Source: Perca fluviatilis
Taxonomy: Eukaryota > Chordata > Actinopteri > Perciformes > Percidae
Direction: 5' to 3'
Assembly: GCF_010015445.1 (NCBI RefSeq)
Contig: NC_053129.1
Coordinates: 13,119,573-13,183,572, forward strand
DNA: 64,000 nucleotides
In this document: piece after piece, positions 1 to 13,933 of the stretch
How positions within the stretch are numbered: position 1 is the first letter of the stretch
Layout: each line of letters begins with the position of its first letter
The notes under the pieces: generated by a model
Databases searched by the model: none
What the model was told of the DNA's origin: nothing
Seen by the model: only the letters and a program-made list of their open reading frames with translations
Position numbers and translations under genes: made by a program

Positions 1-475
1 TTTCTGATAAATCAAGATTTTACTTATTCTGTATATTATTGTTCCTCTGAAGTACATGCCTACAACTTCAAGGCCTTTTAGGATCACATTGTTGAGCCTC
101 CATGTGTGGTGGTGGCTGAGGTCCTAGAAGGTCACCAGAAGCTAAAGAACAAGCAGCAAATGGTGTCACTTCCCTTCACGCCAGGTTAGAGGTTAAAAGG
201 GGAGCCACACTGGACTGTTGGAGTGGACTAAGACAACATCCCTACGGCACACTTCACCGGTACATAAAAGCCATGGTCATTTGTCACACTGATTCTTTTT
301 TTAACACTCCTTTACAAAAGTGCTGATTAGCTTTTCTCACCGCCATTTTTGGATTCCTTTTCACAATTCCTTTGGTTTTAAGGAGATGACTTACTAACAT
401 TTACTGATTGTAAAACATTGGTTTGTATTTATCTAATCATGATGTAATATTTTATGTAAAATATATAAGTAAAAC

Positions 476-800
476 TAGAAGGGCACAGACCTCCGCCAAG
501 GCATGTTCTATCTCACATGGTTAACACAGTGTGAATTTTTCTGATTATTACGACACCACATGAATGCAGCACGAATGCCCTATCTCGCAATGTTAACAGA
601 AGTGAAAAATAATTTGTTTATCCACCCTGTGATTTGAATCAACTACTAAGTGTAATGTGTTTTTTCTTGGCCCATGCTAAACCTTTCCACCAAAATCGGG
701 CCAGAAGTTTTTCTGTTATTCTGCTGACGGACACATAAACAAACGGACAAACAAACAGACAAACCGAATTGAAAACATAACCTCCTTGGCGAAGGTAAAA
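476..800. repeat. MITE-like interspersed repeat
   Basis: The ends are imperfect inverted copies: CCTCCGCCAAGG near 490 and CCTTGGCGAAGG near 784. The right end carries a short run of AAACAAACGGACAAAC-type units. This structure is typical of small non-autonomous DNA elements that are abundant in fish genomes. There is no coding capacity. The exact borders and the superfamily are not certain. Confidence 0.55.
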
Positions 801-938
801 ATGTAAGTCCGGGCGCTAAATTAAATCAGACACTAACATGCTTTCCTATAGATTATAATTACACAAGGTTGATAAACTGACACGTAACACGTATGATGAA
901 TTGTACAAGTAAAAGCAGATACAATGAGCCATTGCTAT

Positions 939-1676
939 TAGGGCTGCAGCTATCGGTTATTTTAGTAATCAAGTATTCTACCGATTATGTAATTCATTAA
1001 TCAAGTAATGGGATAACAAATACTTACTAGTAATACAAGTAAATATACAAAAGAGAGGTTTCTGTTTTTAGAAAAAAAAATGTTCTTGCCTAAATTGCAT
1101 ACAATAACAGGGATAGATGCTAATATTTTTAAGCACTGACCGCATGGGCCACCAAGCCCCTTATTCTGTTGGCAAAAGTACATTTTTGGTGGCCCAAATG
1201 TAAATCTTTTTTCTTGACTCTGGCTCTTTACACTGGACATGCAAAAGAGCTGTTCGCTAAGCCCAGGTAAATGTGACTCTACAAAGCTTACAGAAGGGCT
1301 ATTCAACTACACTGTTCAGGGGGACACATTTTCAGAAGGCTAATACCAAGTGAGGAGAAAGCATAAAGAATGCAGACATCACTGGCACAGTCCAGGGACG
1401 TCATTCACGTGCATATTAAGTAGCCATAGGGTTAACCGCTCTCTTGCCTGTCTCTTCTCTATTTTCGCTATCTTCCTTCATTTTGTAATCTGCGCCGTCA
1501 GTCTTATGTCCGGCGTCAGCCCATTGTGCGCTAGTAATAATCATCCGTGCGGAAACACAGTGAGCCGCACAACGTTAGTTACATTGATTAAACGAAGCTT
1601 CGAGGCAAAGAATTTTGCATTGAGAATATTTAGTGAACAAATTATTTGAGTTGCTCAAGGAATCGTTTCAGCCCTA
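939..1676. mobile_element. hAT-like non-autonomous transposon
   Basis: The element starts TAGGGCTGCAGC and ends TTTCAGCCCTA. It is flanked by ATTGCTAT (931-938) and ATTGTTAT (1677-1684), an 8-bp duplication with one mismatch. An 8-bp target duplication and TAGGG-type ends are the hAT signature. Internal sequence such as 'ctatcggttattttagtaat' is typical of fish hAT-derived repeats. No transposase remains. Confidence 0.75.
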
Positions 1677-2300
1677 ATTGTTATTCCACTTGTAAACTAC
1701 CAGAGACCCACCTGATTGAAGTTCAGGTATGTTTCCTGAGCTCTAGTCAGATGATGAGCTAGCACAACAGCTCCTCAAAGCCTCAAATATCTTTAACCTT
1801 CATCCTATGGCTCAAATTCTTCCTTCACCTTAATGTTTCCCTGTTTAGGCTGGTTAGAGCAATAAACATTTAGAAAGAAAGCCTGTGACACACCACGTTC
1901 TTTGTCTCTATCGCCAAAGGCTTTCTTTTATCCCTTAAAGGCACCCCATCTCTTAAGTTTGACCAGCAGACTTTCTGTGGTGATTTTGTGTGTGCAGTGG
2001 ACCGTGACACACCCATAGCCACATACTGTACCATACGCACTTAACATATGGGTGTGCCTCTAAAGCTGGGGGCACGCTACACAACTGATCTCCTGACTGT
2101 TCGAAGTTTAACAACATTTTTTTCTTTTGGTTACTGGAGATTATTCACTTATGATGTGGCACAGACGAGGTCACACATTAAACAAATCTTCACTTGCATT
2201 CTGTCAGTGTATTTCAGTATTCGCTCTCCATGATGCTGCTGATGCTACAATCGAATTTGTATTCACAATACATGCATTCTAAAAATGTGACTATATTTAC

Positions 2301-2772
2301 AGTACAGGCCAAAAGTTTGGACACACCTTCTCATTCAATGCGTTTCCTTTTTATTTTCATGACTATTTACATTGTAGATTCTCACTGAAGGCATCAAAAC
2401 TATGAATGAACACATATGGAATTATGTGAAATAAGTGAAAACATGTCTTATATTTTAGATTCTTCAAAGTAGCCACCCTTTGCTTTTTTATTAATAAGGG
2501 AAGAAATTCCAATAATTAACCCTGACAAAGCACACCTGTGAAGTGAAAAACATTTCAGGTGACTACCTCATGAAGCTCATTGAGAGAACACCAAGGGTTT
2601 GCAGAGTTATCAAAAAAAGCAAAGGGTGGCTACTTTGCTTTTTGCCCGGCTCTTGTTTGCCCGGAGGAATCTAAAATATAAGACATGTTTTCAGTTATTT
2701 CACACTTTTTTGTTAAGTACATAATTCCATATGTGTTCATTCATAGTTTTGATGCCTTCAGTGAAAATCTAA
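2301..2772. mobile_element. Tc1-like element, internally deleted
   Basis: The left end reads CAGTACAGGCCAAAAGTTTG, a terminus I recognise from fish Tc1-like elements. The left arm (about 2,380-2,490) is repeated in inverted orientation at about 2,620-2,770, for example ATGAATGAACACATATGGAA against its complement. The transposase centre is missing, and the outer part of the right inverted repeat is cut off after 'gatgccttcagtgaaaatct'. It is a dead, long-TIR derivative. Confidence 0.75.
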
Positions 2773-3297
2773 TCTTACAGAGATGCTACAAATGATTTCA
2801 TTTTTAAGCAGTAAAACACAGGCTCAATTGAGAGAAGTCCTGAAATCCCTTCTAGCCGCTGTTCCACTAGTCGCGTACGCTGTTTAGGCCTCCCTGTTTA
2901 TTGTCATAGCTCACCAGTCGACTAACCTTTAATTAAAAAAACAAAATAATAATAATTTCTTTAAATTTACCATGGATTGCACTTGCAATGGATTGCACTG
3001 CTTAAAAACACTGTTGAGTAAGGTTAATGTATGTGACCGTGCTTCATTCTTAGTCATTTGTGTAATTTCAAATGTCAATGAGAGTTTGAACACGTATCTT
3101 TGTACTGATGCCACCAACTGCTGGAGTGGTGCACACTATGTTCACATGGGATGCTGACAGGCATAGGCACAGGCACACACCAAGATCAGAGGATTTCCTG
3201 CTGCTCAGTGTGGTCGTGGCCATGAGGGTACCTCCTGGCACAGAGCCTTAGCTGGACAGCACAGCAGGGAAGAGGACAATGTTTACACTTGCACTAC

Positions 3298-3300
<3 letters not shown>

Positions 3301-3372
<72 letters not shown>
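3301..3372. repeat. (AC)n microsatellite
   Basis: Pure AC array of about 36 units. It generates spurious open frames on both strands. Confidence 0.95.
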
Positions 3373-3375
<3 letters not shown>

Positions 3376-4325
3376 CCCATCCCCCTCTGCTTCTCCATCT
3401 AATATATCAAAGCATCTCTGGGTGTCTATGGATTTCAGAAAATCCACCCACACTTCCTCAGCCTTCTTTATCTCTTTCACACATACACGTGCACACACCA
3501 GGCTTGGTGATGAAGGATGGTACCTCTCCTCTCTCCGGTCTCCAGCTGATGTACACACACACCATTCCTAACATAACACCTGGAATAACACCACAAACAC
3601 ATAAACACACACACAGTGGCCAGAATCACTGCGCCGCTGCTGGGCCAAGATAACCAAAACTCATACAACTGAACTGTTGTGTTAGACGTGACTGTGGTAT
3701 GATTATGCTAATAAATGAAAAGGATACCTGCACTCCACTGTGTATCATACCATTTTGTCTATATGTATGACTTTTCAACTAAAGTCTTTCTCAGTCATCA
3801 GGCTATCACCAAATGAAATCCCATCATGCCATAGCTATGGGTTTGTAGACTGTCACACAAACTCGATTTCAATTGTTTTTACGAGCTTACTGTACATTGA
3901 CTTTATTTTCACTTGTTCCAAAACATGACTGCTCTCTCTGCCAAATAGTACAAACAAAGCTTCAGAGGACAAGACTGAGCTGGAGGACACAGTGGAACAA
4001 ATAGCTTGAACCAGACCAGCAAACAAGAGACAAGGCGGGAGACAGAGAAAAATTAAGAGAAAGTTTGTGTTTAAGGTAAGTAGTGTAGGAATAGTAACTC
4101 TGAAAAGATGTAGAAAAATTACATCTGTATCTAAATGGTTACGCTCTTATTGTAATGACGCCAATCTATGATAATACAGTCTATCTCTGTTCACTTCCTG
4201 GTCAGGAAGAGGAGGAGGAGGAGGAGGAGGAAGAGGATCTGGAGTAATAAAAAGATAAAAGAAAAACAGTAGAGCCATTCATAGAGCATGTTCCTTAGGG
4301 AATGTGGTGCTTTGTACAGAGAGGA

Positions 4326-4328
<3 letters not shown>

Positions 4329-4410
<82 letters not shown>

Positions 4411-4415
4411 GTGCA
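4329..4415. repeat. (GT)n microsatellite
   Basis: Near-pure GT array with a few GC interruptions at the right end. A GGA-rich purine run lies just to the left (about 4,206-4,240). Confidence 0.95.
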
Positions 4416-7400
4416 AGGGAAGGAGCGAAAGGAACTTCAGTATCACCAAAAGCCTTAGAATAGGTAGAGGGATCAAATATGTTGAAAAAGCCTGTTTAAT
4501 ATATGTGGATACATATACAGTATACAGCGTGCCATGCGTGTGGTCTCGTCTTCTCATCCTGTTTAGAAAGGAGAGAGAGACCCCTGTTTCCTTTGGCTCT
4601 GAACCCTCTGTTGTGACTACATTACAGCCCCTCCATCACCACCCCCAACTCCATATGTCTCCCATACTAAACCCTCTCTACAGGCCCAACACCATATGAA
4701 CAGGGTTCAAATCATAGGCTTTCAACAGATGCCTCTCAAGCGCTGAATTAAACTCATTACGGTTTGGGAAAACAAATGACAAATACAGTGGTGCTTTGCT
4801 TTCATTTGATCAAATCGGACGGATCAGGTAACTATGCAAAAAGTCCACTGTAGTGCTAGGGAGTTTTTCTACACTGTATGTCTACACTGTATGTAGGACA
4901 TATTAGTAGTGCGTTATGTTATGTGTGTAGTGTATTAAGAGGGAACCCCTTGTTACACTGCCAAACATCATGCTGGGTACAGCTCCATCGCTACGGTACA
5001 TTTAACAACAGATAAAGAAAGAGAGACCGGACATGTTACACTGTAACGAACTCAAACTTTGAAAGCATCAGCGATGCAACTTTCGGAATGAACGCTTTTG
5101 TTCCAGATAATAGCCTGGTCGTAAATAGCTAGCTGTTAGCAAATGACGCCAGGCACAATGACTGTCTTGAGTCTTGTCATTACAGTGAAGCTGTGTCAAC
5201 CAGTGCTATAGCTATAGACTCTCTGTGCACAAGTACTGGGTGGATGGATACATTTTTGTTCTCTAGAATTAGTTACAGCATGAACCTTGCACCCTAAAAC
5301 TGTACATGGTTTGTAGATAATTAAAACAATAAACATGTTAATAAGTAGGCTATCTAATAATAGGCGAATTCTTGAACTTAGGACAAAGCCAGAAAAAGCT
5401 GTTTCCCATTGCTTGCGATCTTCATGCCAAGCTAAGCTAATCAACTCTAGCTCCGTGCTTCACATACAGGTATCAATCTTCTCATCTACATCTTAGAAAA
5501 GAAAGTGAATATGTTTATTTCCCAAAAGGTTGAAACTTTTCTCTTAAATAAAAAAGGGGCTTTAAAAAAAAAAATGCACAATAACATCTTTGTCTTACAT
5601 GATCATGTCAAACTAATAGGATATACATACAGGCAGTCAGAGAAAGAGAGGAAACCTGGAGTGAATTCCTTTATGTTTACCCAAAATATACACAGCCTAA
5701 TTCCCTTCATCCATGCTGAGCGCTGACAAATCCGCCAACCGCTTATCAAATTAAACCCCCATTAGCAGCATAAACACACAGGCTCACACACTCGCACAAA
5801 CAACCCATTACCAGCACAAACATGCTAGCGCATGACACATGTTTAGAGTGTGCAACAGGCTCTTTAAATATCCCTGCACACCCAAGTAGACATGTCTCCA
5901 CATCCAGGTACTGTAAAGTGGTCTGTATGTCACAAACTGCCCCATACAGCGGGTGCTCCTGACCTGTGCCGTCAACTGTCAGCACCTGTCACACTGCGTG
6001 TCCGGAAGCATGCGCAGATTTAGCCCTGTAACGTCACACCTGATGAGACACGGCGCCCTGCATGGGGCCCCGTCTAATTCTTTCCATGCGCGCTTGTTAA
6101 CATGTAGGATTTTCTTTGCAGCCGCCATAAAGCAGAGTGTGCAGGTAACACAATCTCATGAAACTCCGCTCTGTCTGGCAGCTGCTAGAGGGATTTACCT
6201 CTTAATGTAGTAACGTAAAGCCCAAAAGTAAGACATTGCCGTAAAAAGGACAATTTCATCGGTCTTCCTTCCTCTTCCTGTGTGGCGCCCAGGGGACGCC
6301 TAGCCGGTAGTGGACGGTGAGAGATTGGGGGAAGCAGAGACTAAACGGAACACTTAATATGCACTCCATCAGCATAAACCAATCATCAGATGATTTTCAG
6401 GTAGACAGCAGTGTTTGGATGAACATGACGAGGTGCATTTATGGGCCGTGTCCTAGGAACGGATAAAGGAGGAGTTTAGGAAAAACCCAGGAGTGAGCAG
6501 AGACGTCCAAGTGGTGAAAGGCAGCCAAGACCCAAACACAGGACATATCGCACAGTAAAACAGGAAGGGGCAAAAACAATCCAGCGTCGGTTCCAGTAAA
6601 GACAGTCTCTGCATCATTAAACAATGCGGCTGATGCTCCCTCGGCACATTTCACACAACCTGCATATGGCTGAGAGACGCTGTCAGCCATATAGCTTAGC
6701 TCAATTACACTGACGTGAAATGGTGCACTCAATCAAACATAACAGAAAGCACATCAGGAATATCTGTTTTCTACACTCCCCTTGTTAAACTGATACAAGC
6801 AACGAGGGCCATGTCTCAAACTCTGTGTAAATGTATTAACAGTTTGCCAGAGCTTCTTTCACACATCATCAGGAGTATGAGTTATTTCGGAGGCCTGTAG
6901 AAATAGAGGTAACTCGTGCAACTGCTTTACTCTTTTCAGCATTTGGTCTTGTTTGTAAAAAAGTTTATGGTCGTTTGCTGAAGCTTGCTAAAGAGCCGTT
7001 TTGCTGCAGGCTAAATTGTTCCTGAAAGCAGATCCGCTTTTGGATAACTTTCAGTGTTCTAAGTGAAATTACATTGCTTTTATAGTCTGGAGACTTTCCA
7101 TGCTTACCATGGTTTACCAAAAGCATCCAATCACCTCTATTTAAGTATGCTCGCTCATAAAAAGTGGATCAAGAAGCCATTTCCATTGTTTATTTGTGTG
7201 TTCCATAGAGATGCAGACTGTGGCTCTTGTTTGCCCGGAAATGAATCCAAACAGAAAATCTATAGTTCTGCCTTCTTTCCCCCTTCTTCTTCTTCTTCAT
7301 CCTCCTTCTCCTCTCTGGAATTCTACTCTCTCTCTCTCTATTCTAATAAATCTGAAGGGGCCTTTTCCACTTTTACAGGAACAGCAACTCATTAAATGGT

Positions 7401-8679
7401 TGATTTCAGATGGCAGAGTGTGAATGTTTTGAGTTAACTTTATTGATCTGTGAGTGGGTCTGCGGGCCAGAGAGAAACTGACGTCCCCTCCGGCACATGG
7501 GCGGTAGATTTACACCTCCGCCATTTAAAGACACCTCTAAACCCAGATGGCCACTGGCCCGCTCTCTCCTGTGCTGCCTTGGCAGAGACACTGCAGTTGT
7601 CTCTCCTGCACACATATTCACATAAACAGAGCAAAAGTGCCTTGGAAAAGGATATTTTATTCACTTACCTGCATGAATACACCTCTCTCCTCCAAGGACT
7701 GTACTGATGCGTAACAGCCTGCTGGTTCATGCCTGGTTTACTTCAGCCTCCTTGGAGCTTCAACTCTGGCTGTCTGTAACACACAAAAAGGTTGTGTGGA
7801 GGTCATGCAGAACAAATTCAAATAAATAAATAATTCCATTTTGAAATGATTATTTGAGGGGCTTTTCTGTTTTTATTAGGTACTATATATTAAGAAAGAT
7901 TGACAAGTTGCAGAGTTCAGGGTAGCTGGAAGACAGGGAGTGTTGATAAATTCCACGGGCCAAATTTTAGCCCATAAACACAAAATTAATGACATACAAT
8001 ATAGCTCACTGGACGAAAATAAAGCCAAATGATTTCATTCTTCTATTACATGTTTTTGAAACAAGGCAGTGCCTTCGGAGTTCTTTGAGCATGGACTAAG
8101 GATGAGAACTCGGGGGCCTGAAAGACATCACCGCCCTGCTTAATTAAGGAGTCTTCGGTGTGTAACTCGTATTTGCCCTCCCTTCGCCATATCAGCCAGG
8201 GAGAGCTTGGTCTGTCTCCTGCGTATGACATCACTCCCTGAGTATGAGCCATTTCCCATAAACCTCCATGGTCCCCAGGGTTTCCAACCCATGAGATCAG
8301 GGAATAGGCAGGGTGATTGTGAAGAAGCAAGACTTTCTTTTTATATCAAGAGTAAGTTCATTTTATCTTGTCTTCCCATTTTTGCATAACCAACCAACAG
8401 GTCCCTGCGAGAGCAAAATGGCAAGACATCATTCATTGATTGACCTGTGTTATGTTCATTTATTCATTCAACCCTCATTTCTGTGTATTCTATTCATCTG
8501 TTTAGATTCTCTCGTCCTTCTTTCTCTGTATTTGTCTCTCTCTCTCTCCCCCCTCAGGGCTGAAAGCTGTGAGGCTGTAAGGTCTCTCTCTTCCCACAAC
8601 TGCTCTCAATCGCCCTAGTGACTGCTTGGCTGTCAATCACTTTAACATCAGACCCACACTGAGCAGATCAAGTCTGCTG

Positions 8680-8680
<1 letters not shown>

Positions 8681-8726
<46 letters not shown>
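8681..8726. repeat. (CA)n microsatellite
   Basis: Pure CA array of about 23 units. Confidence 0.93.
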
Positions 8727-8728
<2 letters not shown>

Positions 8729-9227
8729 TAAAGGGTTTCTAGGGGGAGTGGAGAGATAAAGGGGGTCCTGTCAGCACCTGCTGGGCCTCACCGGAGAATC
8801 TGCGGAGACACAGATACACCCACACACATATACACACACCGCAGGGCACTAGTTGTAAAGGTACCACTTTAATTTTGGTCGTATTTACTCAGCCTCCCCC
8901 CAAGTTGCCTCCAACCATGCTGTCCCACAGTGTCAGTATGAGCCACTCTGCCCTTTAACCGGGAAAGCAATGGGCAGCTAAGAACCACAATGCATACCGC
9001 ACATGTATAGAAATGGCAAAGAGACACACAGGAGGGAGAGAGTCAAGGGAAGTCTGAGGTCATTCACACATGTACAGACACACTCACATATCAACACACA
9101 CCTGAAGTCACGTATTTTCTATAAGCAAAGGAATCTGACTAAAATATACAGACTCAATTCTCGAGGTCCCTTCTAATGAACGCAAAACCTCGCAATTAAT
9201 TTCATCTGTTTCGGTTCAAAACCACAT

Positions 9228-9348
<121 letters not shown>

Positions 9349-10537
9349 CCATTAGGCTCATGTGTTGGGCCCAAACCACGGCCCAGAGTGCTCTTTCATG
9401 GCTCCATCATTACATCAATAAGTCTTCACATTAATCTCAGCACAGCAGAGCACACAGGCTATTACCAGACCAGCCCTGCACCACAGAGGCTCACATCGAA
9501 GCAGACATGGGCAAAATAGTAGTCAAATATATTCTGGATACTTGATAAACACACGAGGCGTACTCGGTTTGTCTCATTTTGCGAGGGATGTGTCCAGTTT
9601 TGAGGCTGGTTAAACGGTGGAGGATAAATTACCTCAAGTAGTTCAAATGCATGAAACCATATCTACTGTATATACATTTGGCCACATGTGCTCTGAAAAG
9701 CACTAAAAATGTATGTAGACTGCTGATTTAATACAGAGCCAAAATTATTTTTGAGGAGCTGGTTTCAATAGTGACTAAGACGAATCTTTCACATCTGTAA
9801 CATAAGACCATGCCCTTTTAATGAAGCTCTCGAGAGTAGACTGGAAAAAAATATGGTAACTTTCAGAGATTAGCTTACTCCATCGTTTATTATGAAATCA
9901 GCCTTTGGTCTGCAGTTAAGAGCTCCTGTGAGGAAAAAGGCTGCTTGGTTAATAATCTCAAGGATGAGCTAAGGCAACTAAGCTGAGACTGCCACCACAA
10001 ACACAGCATCAATCACACTCAAGACACACACACAGACACACACACACACACACACACACAAAACACTACTTTTTTGTTCAGTCCAATGAATATCCAGCTC
10101 AGATAGAGAGAGAAAGCAAGAGAGAAAGGGGAAGAAAAGGGAAAACGAGGAAGAAAGACATTGAGTGGAAGTGAGAGGAGGGGTGTTCAGCCCTCGTCTG
10201 TCTGGACAGGAAATGGGGTTCTTTAACCCTTGACCCAGGTCCACTACGCGGCTGTGAGTGGATATGCATGTTTATCCTCTTGCAAATGCCTTGGAACAGG
10301 TTCTTTCAGACGCTGGTTTGATGGACAGATGGTCCTCGTTGTCATGGCAGCCCATGCAGGTGCGTATGTGTGGGGGTTTCCTGCCCTAAGGTGCACGAGG
10401 GTGGCGAGGTGGGGGTGTTTATTATCCACAGTGCCAACGGGCAGCAGAGAACCGCTGCTCCCAAGAGGTAAGAGGAATGATGGAGGAGAAGGAAACGAGG
10501 GGGAGAATGAGGGAAGGTAGGATGAATGGAGAACGGG

Positions 10538-10566
10538 AAGGAGAGAGAGAGAGAGAGAGAGAGAGG
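10538..10566. repeat. (AG)n microsatellite
   Basis: Short purine dinucleotide run inside a wider GA-rich patch (10,440-10,570). A (CA)n run lies at 10,024-10,061. Confidence 0.85.
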
Positions 10567-11932
10567 GAGTGGCAAGCTGTTAAACTTTGGATGAGCGTCC
10601 ACTTTTATCACCCTGGATCTGTTCTTGAACGAAAAGAAGCTGTGAAGTAAGTTTTTCACTCGTCTCTCATTCTCTGCCATAATAGGAGAATAAAAGAATA
10701 TTGCCTCAGAAACCTCCGCTGTTCCCGGAACAGCAGCCCCGGCTCGGATGACCTCAGACATTGTTCCGTTGTATTCTTTTATTCTCCTTTCAACATTTCG
10801 GACCGCAAATGTGAGGCGAGAGGAGGAAAGAGGGGGTGCAGTGTGGAGGGAGTTGAGCAGTGGGGCCATGGGTTACTTCTGGAGATTCTCCCCTGAAGGC
10901 AAGTCCGCTGCAAATGGGGTAATAACAAACGTTTGGCGTTTTGAGTTTCTGAACCCCATCACCCCGCCCTCTGTCCTGAGTCCACCAGCTACAGCTCCCG
11001 TATCAAACACGCACTTAACGCCCATCAAATGCTGTACCAAAAACTAGGAATTCCAACTTAAAAAATGTCAAACACTTAACGTAAACGCTCTATATTTAAA
11101 ATGAAGACAATAATGAATGCTTTTTGTAGTACCTGTGTTTCTGTTTAGCAGTGTGGTTTAAACTAAGAATGAATAATTATCAGATTTATTTGGTTAACGT
11201 ACTGGGCCACTATGTTCTAAACTTGTCAGGCCCCCTTAGCTCTCGTAGGAAGAGCCAGCATTGCTATTGCCATTGCTGTTTGCAAAGCTTAAATCAAAAC
11301 CACTTGTCGTTAAATGTCTTAACTAAATGGCTAAATTCCGTGGAATCTAGTCCGCTTTATTTGAGCAGCTTTAAACCAAACAACTGCAACTTTAAACTAG
11401 CTAAGGATATACTGAAGACAAAATTGAGGTCAATACATTTTAGAACTAATTTGATTTGCAATGCGCAGCACCCAAAATCAGCTTGGAAAATGTCACACTT
11501 TTGAAAAAAAAAAAATAACAAAATACCCACAACTAGAAATTAAATGTCAAGTAAAAAAACACATACCAACTTTACTGAAAACTAATTACAGGAAAAAAAC
11601 CCAACTTAACAATTGTAAAAACAAAAGAAAAACTAAAATACACACAGATATGTCCCTACATACATTCACGGTTTGGCATAGTGGAGATATGTCTATACCC
11701 CTCGTCTAGTCCCAGGCTTCGCTGTCTGGGTTGTTTGTTTTTGTGTTTACTCTGGAATGTCAGACATCCGAGGACACAGCGGAGAGGAAGGTCAAAACCG
11801 CACAGCTCCAAAGACTCAACAAACATTATTAAATTCTAATTTGTTATAAAAGGTTTGTGGAAAGTAGTGTGTGAAGCCATTAACGATTTCTCTATTTTCT
11901 TGCCCTTTATGGTCTGTATCCACTGTGGGAGC

Positions 11933-12039
<107 letters not shown>

Positions 12040-13207
12040 AAAGCTGAACATGAAACTAAGAAGTAACTGAGGGTTTAAACAATTATATAAAAAGTTTTTG
12101 AAAAAACAGTGATAGGGTGACAACATGTGTCTGCACCCAAAATAATTTCTGATAAACACATTTAATGACTTAATTTGAACCCTTAATTGACAAACTTCAT
12201 CCTCTTGTTTTAAGGAACACCCCTTTCTCTTATTAGTGCTTACCTCACCTCATTCAATGGTCTGTTGTATCTTACTCACTCAGATGTATATAAGGGTCTG
12301 TGGCTGTTGTTTTTGTTGAAAACTCAATAAATAATTCATATTTAAAAAATTATTTGAACCCTTAAAACAATAGAGGATGACTTTATGGAGATGAATCGTA
12401 GCTTATTGGTTTGATCTTTTCAACGTATTTGTCAAAGACTGCATAAATGGAGCAGCACATTCAATCTCTTCAAACAAAAAGAGAAAACAAGTTCAAGAAA
12501 TCTGACTATTTGATAGAGATTTGCTGCTGAAACTTATCTTATAAATATATCTTAGATCTTATAAAATCCTACTTTCCAGTTCCTCTGTCTGAAGTAGCCT
12601 GAACTATTGTTTGGAAGAGAAGAGTGGGAAAGGAGAAAAGAGGACACAAACAGGGACAGGGTGCTGAAGGAGTTGTTAAGTCTGTGATTGATCTTTGGCT
12701 CTCAGAAAGATGATTGCTGCAGTAACGATGAACTTTGTGGGGAATATCACTGCAGCCTCCATGAGGGAAACACGTGTTGTGCGCGGTGTGTGCATTTGTG
12801 TGTGTTTTTCTGTGGGTATGTGTGTGTATGCTGTGCACTCATTAGTGAAAAGCTTCAGCGCAGACTAGCTCCAGTTACAGTAGTAAATGCTTCCTTTGAA
12901 CTTTTAATAGAGCCCTGAAACCCAACCAGGCCTTAAAAAACACAGATCTGCAGGAAAGGAAAAAAAATGCGAGAGAAAGAGGTGGAAATGGTCAAGAATA
13001 AACCATGCAGAATGTATGTAAATGCATAATGCAAAAGGTGAGATGAAGACCTGCATTTGAGGCATTTGCATGAGCCATAACACTCCTACCTAATACTCTG
13101 CAGTCACAAAATGTATGGGTTGGCCATTAATACTAATGAACACAACATACAGTATATGAACACACACCTGTTGACCTGGATGAAAGATGCATTGTAGTGG
13201 GCAGAGA

Positions 13208-13242
13208 TCACTCACTCACTCACTCACTCACTCACTCACTCA
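13208..13242. repeat. (TCAC)n tetranucleotide microsatellite
   Basis: About eight copies of the unit ACTC/TCAC, followed by a short CACA stretch. Confidence 0.9.
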
Positions 13243-13933
13243 CACATACTAGTGTTCATCAAAATACACACATCATTACCATCATTAGGGAGCACTGCTT
13301 GGCCCAGGCACCTGTGTGCATTAAAACATGCAGACCTTTCTGTGGGTGTGTTTAAGTGGGTGGGTATTTATCTGGGTGGGTGTCTGTGTTGCTGAATCTT
13401 CTGGCATGCGTTGCAATAAACAGATGTTGAGTCTTTATGAGGTCTTTACAACAGGTTCAGCGGTGCCCTGAGTGTTTGTGTGTGTGCTGCGTGTGTGGCT
13501 AAGCATACATGGGCCTAACATGGAAACCTCTCATCAGTGAACCATGAAAGAGACCACAAATGGAAATGAACAGGAAAGGTGCGGCATTCTTCCTATGTTG
13601 AGAGTTTTTTATTATTTCAATAATGCTGTCATAACGTTGTGCTGTGCCACAGTTTGCGAACACGCTATTCTAATCTACATACCAAGGAAACAACGTTCGC
13701 AAACGCAGGGAATTCTCTTGCAGCCGTGTTAAGTGTTACATTGTCACTACCATTCATTAAAGGCCATAACCATAAATCTTTTTTTCACGCCAAACACGTT
13801 GACTTGTCATAGCAGGAAAAGCACAGGTGTGGTTTCATTTGACTGTTGTGGTAAGTCATGCCAGTGAGCCAGCATGCACAATACCAAAACCATAGAACTA
13901 ACTAGCACCCATACACTCAATGCATTATCGTTA

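Noticed and set aside
2646..2664. 18-bp match GGCTCTTGTTTGCCCGGA also found near 7,221-7,238
   Set aside because: Too short and isolated to call a repeat family; possibly chance or a tiny duplicated insertion.
10342..10869. 175-codon minus-strand open frame
   Set aside because: It contains a Leu/Ser-Pro run from a (GA)n repeat, has no recognised domain, and I see no supporting splice or neighbour evidence.
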